DNA of 64,000 nucleotides from Rufibacter sp. DG15C (GTDB taxonomy: Bacteria; Bacteroidota; Bacteroidia; Cytophagales; Hymenobacteraceae): assembly GCF_001577755.1 (NCBI RefSeq), contig NZ_CP010776.1:3906001-3970000 (forward strand), in the 5' to 3' direction. Of the stretch, positions 59,379 through 64,000 are shown one piece after another. A model generated the notes under the pieces. The model made no database searches. It was not told the origin of the DNA and saw only the letters and a list, made by a program, of their open reading frames with translations. The position numbers and the translations under genes are program-made. Every line of letters starts with the position of its first letter. Position 1 is the stretch's first letter.

Positions 59379-61293
59379 ATTTCGTCCCCTTATTATAGCT
59401 TACCTGGTAGGAAGTGGCACCATGGCCTTGGCACAGGCTCCGGCCGCCGCTCCAGCTACCACGGCGCCCACGCCGGCCGTTAGTCCGCTGTTTTTCCCTA
59501 TCAAACCAGGCACCCAGAACTACTTGTCCGGGAGCATGGGCGAGATACGTCCCAACCACTTTCATGGAGGTATAGACATTAAAACGGATGCCCGCATTGG
59601 CCTACCCGTGTACGCCGCCGAGGATGGCTACATATCCCGCATTAAGATATCCAGCTACGGGTATGGTTGGATGATGTACATCACGCATCCCAACGGTTTG
59701 GTCACTACCTATGCGCACTTAAACCATTTCATTCCTACCATTGCCCAGTACATGCTGCAGGTGCAATACCAAAAGCAGGCCTTTGACGTGGAAGTGAACT
59801 TACCAGAGACCCAGTTCCCGGTGAAACGAGGCGACATCATTGCCTATTCTGGAAACACGGGTGGTTCTGGTGGCCCACATTTGCACTTTGAGGTACGTGA
59901 TAAAAACGACAAACTGTTTAACCCTTTGCGCTACACTTTCGCTGAAATAAAAGACAACGTGGCGCCCACGGTTTATAACTTCGCGCTGGTGCCGCAGGGC
60001 ATCAAGTCACGGGTGCAGGGACAGTACCAGCGCAAAATGTTTACGCCCGTGAAGCAGGGTAATGTCTACACCTTGGCAGACACCATCTCGGCGGCAGGCT
60101 TACTTGGGCTGGAGATTCAAGCCATTGACCAGTATGACGGTGCCACCAATAGAAATGGCGTGCAAGCCATGGAGTTGACCGTGAACGGTCAGACAATTTA
60201 CAAGCACAACATTGACGGCGTTCCTTTTGATTTGCAGCGCCAGGTTTCTGCGCACATAAATTACCAGGAATTGAAACTGAGCAACAAAGCCTTCCAGCGG
60301 TTGTATGTGGCAGATGGCAACGTGCTGCCGCTCTATGAAACGGACAAAAGCAAAGGCAAATTCAACATTGAAGAAGGCAAGGTCTATGAAGTACTAATTG
60401 ATCTGTCAGATTCCTATAAAAACACGGCTCAGCTTCGGTTTATGATGCGCGGCGAAAGCAATGGCTATTACAGCAACGGCACGCCCAAAGTCACTGTACC
60501 TAAGATTAATTATGAAGTGCTGGAAAGCATTTTAAAGGTAACCGTGGCTGATACCGCTAAAACCGCCAGAAACCTGGATCTGTACATTGGCAATTACAAA
60601 TACGCGGTCATTCCCTCTTACACCACAGCAGCGGGATCTGTGTACCTCTATAACCTGATTGGTGGCCTCCCTGATTCAGTGGACCTTGGCGGTACCAAAG
60701 CGCGCTTTAAGTTTGAGCAAACAGTGCCACCCAATACAGAACTGTTTTACTCTAACCGCTACCTGGACATCACCTTCCAAAAGGAGTCTTTGTATGACAC
60801 ACTCTATTTGCAGACCAGCCAGGATGCCCAAGACGTAGTGAGCATCAACAATCCGTTGACCACGCTTTTCAAACCGGCCAAAGTAACCATCAGGCCCAAG
60901 AACATTCCAGCAGACAAGTCCAAGGCGGCGGTGTATGGTTTGGGCTGGGGAAAGTCTACGGGCTTTTTGGGCGGCACCTGGAACGGCGATGCCATCACCT
61001 TCTCAGCACGGGATTTTGGCAAGTTCAAGGTATTGAGCGATACCGTGGGCCCCACCGTGAAGCTGGTGCAGAAATCTCCTTCTCAAATCAGTTTTAAAGT
61101 TTGGGACAACCTGTCTGGCATGGCTTCCTGGCGCTGCGAGGTGAACGGCCAATGGGTCCTATTGAAATGGGAACACAAAAACTCCACCCTTACCTCAGAG
61201 CGTCTAGATAAAACTGTACCTTTGTCTGGAGACGTGGTGCTCACGGTCAAAGACGCCATGGGCAATGAGACCGTGTACCGCACTAAAATCTAA
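59365..61293 (+). CDS. M23 family metallopeptidase, secreted
   Basis: A 642-residue protein. The best start is a TTG at 59365, overlapping the FAH stop by 14 nt, because it opens a signal peptide (LIIAYLVGSGTMALAQA) and the next ATG would cut it short. The LytM/M23 domain has HFHGGIDIK (His67, Asp71), YGWMMYITHPNGLVTTYAHL and GGPHLHFEV. The C-terminal half (about 200-642) is beta-rich. It is expected to cleave peptidoglycan cross-links or stem peptides in the periplasm. Confidence 0.88.
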   Translation: MKLNRFRPLIIAYLVGSGTMALAQAPAAAPATTAPTPAVSPLFFPIKPGTQNYLSGSMGEIRPNHFHGGIDIKTDARIGLPVYAAEDGYISRIKISSYGYGWMMYITHPNGLVTTYAHLNHFIPTIAQYMLQVQYQKQAFDVEVNLPETQFPVKRGDIIAYSGNTGGSGGPHLHFEVRDKNDKLFNPLRYTFAEIKDNVAPTVYNFALVPQGIKSRVQGQYQRKMFTPVKQGNVYTLADTISAAGLLGLEIQAIDQYDGATNRNGVQAMELTVNGQTIYKHNIDGVPFDLQRQVSAHINYQELKLSNKAFQRLYVADGNVLPLYETDKSKGKFNIEEGKVYEVLIDLSDSYKNTAQLRFMMRGESNGYYSNGTPKVTVPKINYEVLESILKVTVADTAKTARNLDLYIGNYKYAVIPSYTTAAGSVYLYNLIGGLPDSVDLGGTKARFKFEQTVPPNTELFYSNRYLDITFQKESLYDTLYLQTSQDAQDVVSINNPLTTLFKPAKVTIRPKNIPADKSKAAVYGLGWGKSTGFLGGTWNGDAITFSARDFGKFKVLSDTVGPTVKLVQKSPSQISFKVWDNLSGMASWRCEVNGQWVLLKWEHKNSTLTSERLDKTVPLSGDVVLTVKDAMGNETVYRTKI

Positions 61294-61300
61294 GTTAAGT

Positions 61301-61458
61301 GTTAGGAGTTAAAAGTTATGAGTTAAAAGTTGGTCTAACAAAAACCGTTTTTAGCTTAGTTTCTGGAAAACAGGCCAAAAACGGCATTTGGAGTTCCACT
61401 TTCAAACACATGCTTTTACACAACAATAACTCTTAACTCATAACTTTTAACTCCTAAC
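61301..61458. repeat. Nested inverted repeat around palindrome copy 23
   Basis: Two 31-nt arms at 61301-61331 and 61428-61458 are complementary at 30 of 31 positions. Each is built from two GAGTTAAAAGTT-like units (or their complement). They enclose dispersed-palindrome copy 23. Confidence 0.85.
61345..61384. repeat. Dispersed intergenic palindrome, copy 23
   Basis: Left CCGTTTTTAGCTTAGTTTC, loop TGG, right AAAACAGGCCAAAAACGG. It is inside the larger inverted repeat of 61301-61458. Confidence 0.88.
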
Positions 61459-61466
61459 TAACACAC

Positions 61467-61913
61467 ATGCTAGAAGTCGGGAATGTAGCCCCAGATTTTG
61501 AGGTAAAGGACCAAGATGGAAACTTGGTGAAGCTGAGCCAATTCAGAGGCAAGAAAGTGGCCCTTTACTTCTACCCGAAGGATGACACCTCGGGCTGTAC
61601 GGCCCAGGCCTGTGACCTGCGCGACAACTACCAGATTCTGCTGGACAAAGGCTACGTGGTCTTGGGCGTGAGCATAGACAGCGAGAAATCTCACCAGAAG
61701 TTCATTCAGAAATACGACCTCCCCTTCCCGCTACTAGCAGACACGGAGAAAGAAGTAGTAGAGAAATACGGTGTGTGGCAGGAGAAGAGCATGTACGGCC
61801 GCAAATACATGGGCACCATGCGCTACACCTTCGTGATAGATGAGGACGGGATTATCCAGGACATCATCAAAAAGGTGGACACCAAAAACCACGCCGCCCA
61901 ATTGCTAAAATAA
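61467..61913 (+). CDS. bcp: Thiol peroxidase of the BCP/PrxQ family
   Basis: A 148-residue peroxiredoxin. APDFEVKDQDGNLVKLSQF, ALYFYPKDDTSGCTAQACDLRD (peroxidatic Cys44, resolving Cys49), and the end GRKYMGTMRYTFVIDEDGI are characteristic. It reduces peroxides with thioredoxin in the cytoplasm. The ATG lies 8 nt after the outer arm of the nested repeat, so that repeat lies in its leader or promoter. Confidence 0.95.
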   Translation: MLEVGNVAPDFEVKDQDGNLVKLSQFRGKKVALYFYPKDDTSGCTAQACDLRDNYQILLDKGYVVLGVSIDSEKSHQKFIQKYDLPFPLLADTEKEVVEKYGVWQEKSMYGRKYMGTMRYTFVIDEDGIIQDIIKKVDTKNHAAQLLK

Positions 61914-61916
61914 CCC

Positions 61917-61949
61917 AAAGGCCATCTGCCCCAGAAGCAGATGGCCTTT
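61917..61949 (+). terminator. Rho-independent terminator of bcp
   Basis: Stem AAAGGCCATCTG/CAGATGGCCTTT with a 9-nt loop, 3 nt after the stop. Confidence 0.9.
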
Positions 61950-61950
61950 C

Positions 61951-61989
61951 CCGTTTTTGGCCTCCTTTCCAGAAAACAGGCCTAAAACG
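61951..61989. repeat. Dispersed intergenic palindrome, copy 24
   Basis: Left CCGTTTTTGGCCTCCTTTCC, right AGAAAACAGGCCTAAAACG. The loop is CCAG, the minority orientation. It starts 2 nt after the bcp terminator. Confidence 0.83.
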
Positions 61990-61997
61990 AAATTAAA

Positions 61998-62041
61998 AGG
62001 AACATCTTCAAATTTTCAAATCGTCTAATCTTCAAATCTAT
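61998..62041 (+). repeat. Short direct repeats (TTCAAAT-type) before transketolase
   Basis: TTCAAAT occurs three times in about 45 nt immediately before the transketolase start codon. It may be a leader element or a simple repeat of common type. Confidence 0.55.
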
Positions 62042-62044
62042 AAA

Positions 62045-62902
62045 ATGAACCCTTTCAATTACAATCCTGAGCAGTTGCATGACGTGGCCCACCAGGTAAG
62101 AAGAGACATTGTTAGAATGGTACACGCCGTGAACTCCGGTCACCCGGGTGGTTCTTTGGGCTGTACTGAGTTCTTGGTGTCTTTGTACTTTAGAGTAATG
62201 GACCACAAGTCTGAGTTTAACATGGACGGCTCCAACGAGGACCTTTTCTTCTTGTCCAATGGTCACATCTCACCGGTTTGGTACAGCGTATTAGCTCGCT
62301 CTGGTTACTTTGACGTGAAAGAATTGGCCACGTTCCGTAAGCTGAATTCACGCTTGCAAGGACACCCTGCTACCGAGGAAGGTTTGCCCGGCATCAGAAT
62401 CGCGTCTGGTTCATTAGGTCAAGGCTTATCTGTAGCCACCGGCGCGGCGCAGGCCAAGAAAATGAACAATGATGACAAGTTGGTATACGTGTTGATGGGC
62501 GACGGTGAATTGGAGGAAGGCCAGATCTGGGAAGCCGCCATGTACGCCGCTCACCACAAAGTAGACAACCTCATTGCCACCGTAGACTACAACGGCCAGC
62601 AGATTGATGGTCCAGTAGACGCCGTAATGAGCCTGGGCAATCTGCGCGCCAAGTGGGAAGCCTTCGGGTGGAAAGTATTGCATTGCGAGAACGGAAACGA
62701 CTTTGTGCAACTGGTTCCTGTCTTGGAGCAAGCCAAAGCCTTGACCGGTAAAAAACAGCCTATTATCATCTTGATGAACACGCAAATGGGTTTCGGGGTG
62801 GACTTCATGATGGGTTCACACAAATGGCACGGCGTGGCACCAAACGACGCTCAGTTAGAGCAAGCCTTGGTACAGCTGTCTGAAACCCTGAACGACTACT
62901 AG
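62045..62902 (+). CDS. Transketolase, N-terminal subunit
   Basis: A 285-residue thiamine-diphosphate-binding half of a split transketolase. VNSGHPGGSLGCTEFLVSLYF, ASGSLGQGLSVATG and GDGELEEGQIWEAAMYAAHHKVDNLI (the ThDP/metal motif, ending with Asn) are present. It would pair with a C-terminal subunit that is not encoded next to it here. It interconverts sugar phosphates in the pentose phosphate pathway. Confidence 0.92.
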   Translation: MNPFNYNPEQLHDVAHQVRRDIVRMVHAVNSGHPGGSLGCTEFLVSLYFRVMDHKSEFNMDGSNEDLFFLSNGHISPVWYSVLARSGYFDVKELATFRKLNSRLQGHPATEEGLPGIRIASGSLGQGLSVATGAAQAKKMNNDDKLVYVLMGDGELEEGQIWEAAMYAAHHKVDNLIATVDYNGQQIDGPVDAVMSLGNLRAKWEAFGWKVLHCENGNDFVQLVPVLEQAKALTGKKQPIIILMNTQMGFGVDFMMGSHKWHGVAPNDAQLEQALVQLSETLNDY

Positions 62903-62928
62903 TCTCTTATTAAGTAGGTTTACTGCCC

Positions 62929-64000
62929 ATGGCTTTGTCGCGCGCTTTGTATAGTTGTCTGCTCTGTCTCCTGCTCTGCGGGATGGCGGTGCCGACGTCT
63001 GCGCAAAACAAAGCGGTGGCTCTCAAGAAAACGCGTCTGCTGTTTCTCTTAGATGCCTCGGGTAGTATGCAAGCCAAATGGGAAGAAAGCACGCGCTGGC
63101 AGGTGGCCAAAACCATGCTCGCTAAGATGGCGGACTCCCTGGACTCGTACGGAAACTTGGAGATTGCCTTGCGGGTGTACGGGCACCAAAGCGCGGTGGC
63201 CTTGAAGAACTGCAAGGACTCTAAGCTGGAGGTACCGTTTGCGCCTAAGAACGCGAAAGCCATCAAGCAGAAGTTACAGACCATCACGCCCAAAGGCAAC
63301 ACGCCCATCACGTATTCTCTGCAACAGTCGGCTAATGATTTTCCGGTGAGCGACAACGTACGCAATGTGGTCATCATCATCACAGACGGTGTGGAGAGTT
63401 GCGGCGGTGACCCTTGTGCCACGTCTATTGCCTTGCAGAAAAAGCGCATCTTTTTAAAGCCGTTCATCATTGGCTTAGGCGACGACCCTGAGTACATGAA
63501 GGCGTTCAGTTGCATGGGGCAGTTCTACAATGCCTCAGACATCAGCACTTTCCGGAAGGTCTTGGACAACGTGATTTCCATCGCGCTCAAGAAAACTACC
63601 GTCACGGTGCAGTTAACCGATGAGGCGGGCAAGCCGGTGGAGACCAACGTGAACATGACCTTCTTGAACAACGTCACCGACCACCCCGAGTACAACTTTG
63701 TGCACTATATGGACGCAAACGGCAAGGCTGACGCGGTAGAAGTAGACGCTTTGCTCAGCTATGACCTGGTGGTGAACACTATTCCGGCAGTGATGGTGCG
63801 CAACTTGGACATTAAGCCCGGGCAGAACAATGTCATCAAAGTAAAGGCACCGCAAGGCTCTCTTTTTTTACAGCAGATTGCGCCTACGGCCTACGGACGA
63901 GTGGATGCTTTAATTAGGCCGAAAGGCAGTACCGCTTTGTTACAACCTCAGCCGTTCCCTAGCAAGGTCAAGTACTTGGCAGGCGCTTATGACGTGGAAA
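62929..64000 (+). CDS. VWA-domain secreted protein (partial, cut by the window end)
   Basis: A frame open from the ATG at 62929 to the window end (357 codons seen, no stop). Signal peptide MALSRALYSCLLCLLLCGMA, cleavage about TSAQ. A von Willebrand A domain follows with the MIDAS motif LLDASGS (Asp42, Ser44, Ser46), then PKGNTPIT and IITDGVESCGGDPC. After about residue 220 comes a beta-rich region (VTVQLTDEAGKPVETNVN). It is probably a surface or periplasmic metal-dependent binding protein. The C terminus lies outside the window. Confidence 0.88.
   Translation, partial: MALSRALYSCLLCLLLCGMAVPTSAQNKAVALKKTRLLFLLDASGSMQAKWEESTRWQVAKTMLAKMADSLDSYGNLEIALRVYGHQSAVALKNCKDSKLEVPFAPKNAKAIKQKLQTITPKGNTPITYSLQQSANDFPVSDNVRNVVIIITDGVESCGGDPCATSIALQKKRIFLKPFIIGLGDDPEYMKAFSCMGQFYNASDISTFRKVLDNVISIALKKTTVTVQLTDEAGKPVETNVNMTFLNNVTDHPEYNFVHYMDANGKADAVEVDALLSYDLVVNTIPAVMVRNLDIKPGQNNVIKVKAPQGSLFLQQIAPTAYGRVDALIRPKGSTALLQPQPFPSKVKYLAGAYDVE

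Noticed and set aside
1-64000. CRISPR array, prophage or transposon
   Set aside because: The dispersed palindromes are not regularly spaced with unique spacers, and no cas, integrase or transposase gene is present.

Overview
The window looks like chromosomal DNA of a Bacteroidota bacterium, most likely Cytophagales/Hymenobacteraceae (Rufibacter- or Pontibacter-like). Three large secreted proteins end in type IX secretion (T9SS) type A sorting domains. Several upstream regions carry the Bacteroidota promoter motif TAnnTTTG. Lipoproteins, SLC13, DUF2807, DUF5996 and M16/M48/S9/S41 peptidases are typical of the group. The genus is inference. I see no rRNA, tRNA, CRISPR array, transposase or prophage.

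Layout. 0-2 kb: a phospho-sugar mutase. 2.3-7 kb: a 1565-residue T9SS surface protein (IPT/TIG, FG-GAP, eight DUF11 repeats). 7.2-12.4 kb: a secreted DUF5694 protein, an M16 peptidase lipoprotein and a proline-iminopeptidase-like lipoprotein. 12.8-19.8 kb: two modular T9SS proteins that share non-catalytic modules but carry a polysaccharide-lyase-like domain and a purple-acid-phosphatase-like domain respectively. 19.9-31.6 kb: small enzymes (GNAT, VOC, SRPBCC), a cytoplasmic GH2 glycosidase, an MBL-fold lipoprotein, fructose-1,6-bisphosphatase, an S9 peptidase and a pair of STAS-like proteins. 31.6-40.4 kb, mostly minus strand: a flavin/2Fe-2S reductase, an EamA transporter, an ABC-permease-GntR-DUF2807 operon with a visible promoter and operator, two MsrB-type proteins, PH-domain and DUF5996 proteins and two small envelope proteins. 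40.7-51.9 kb: exonuclease III, RlmF, RidA, an S41 peptidase, a DJ-1/PfpI protein with a DsbA-like protein, a zinc alcohol dehydrogenase pair and an SLC13 transporter. 52.6-64 kb: divergent dnaB and mpl, a DnaQ-like exonuclease, a third STAS-like protein, an M48 protease followed by a 25-codon membrane microprotein, FAH hydrolase with M23 peptidase, a BCP peroxiredoxin, a transketolase N-terminal half and a VWA protein cut by the window end.

The strongest unexplained signal is a family of about 24 intergenic near-palindromes, roughly 38 nt each (left arm GTTTTTGGCCTGTTTTC, right arm GAAAACAGGCCAAAAAC), about one per 2.7 kb. They are never inside a gene in this window. Many abut the distal side of a rho-independent terminator. 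Several have unique flanks that complement each other and lengthen the stem. Most copies share one loop orientation whatever the gene direction, and four sit between divergent genes, so termination alone does not explain them.

Most genes here are housekeeping or envelope functions. Besides the repeat family, the most notable local features are the GntR/ABC operator-promoter, a poly-G tract in a T9SS tail, the shared modules of the two T9SS proteins, the microprotein behind the M48 protease and a nested inverted repeat near 61.3-61.5 kb.
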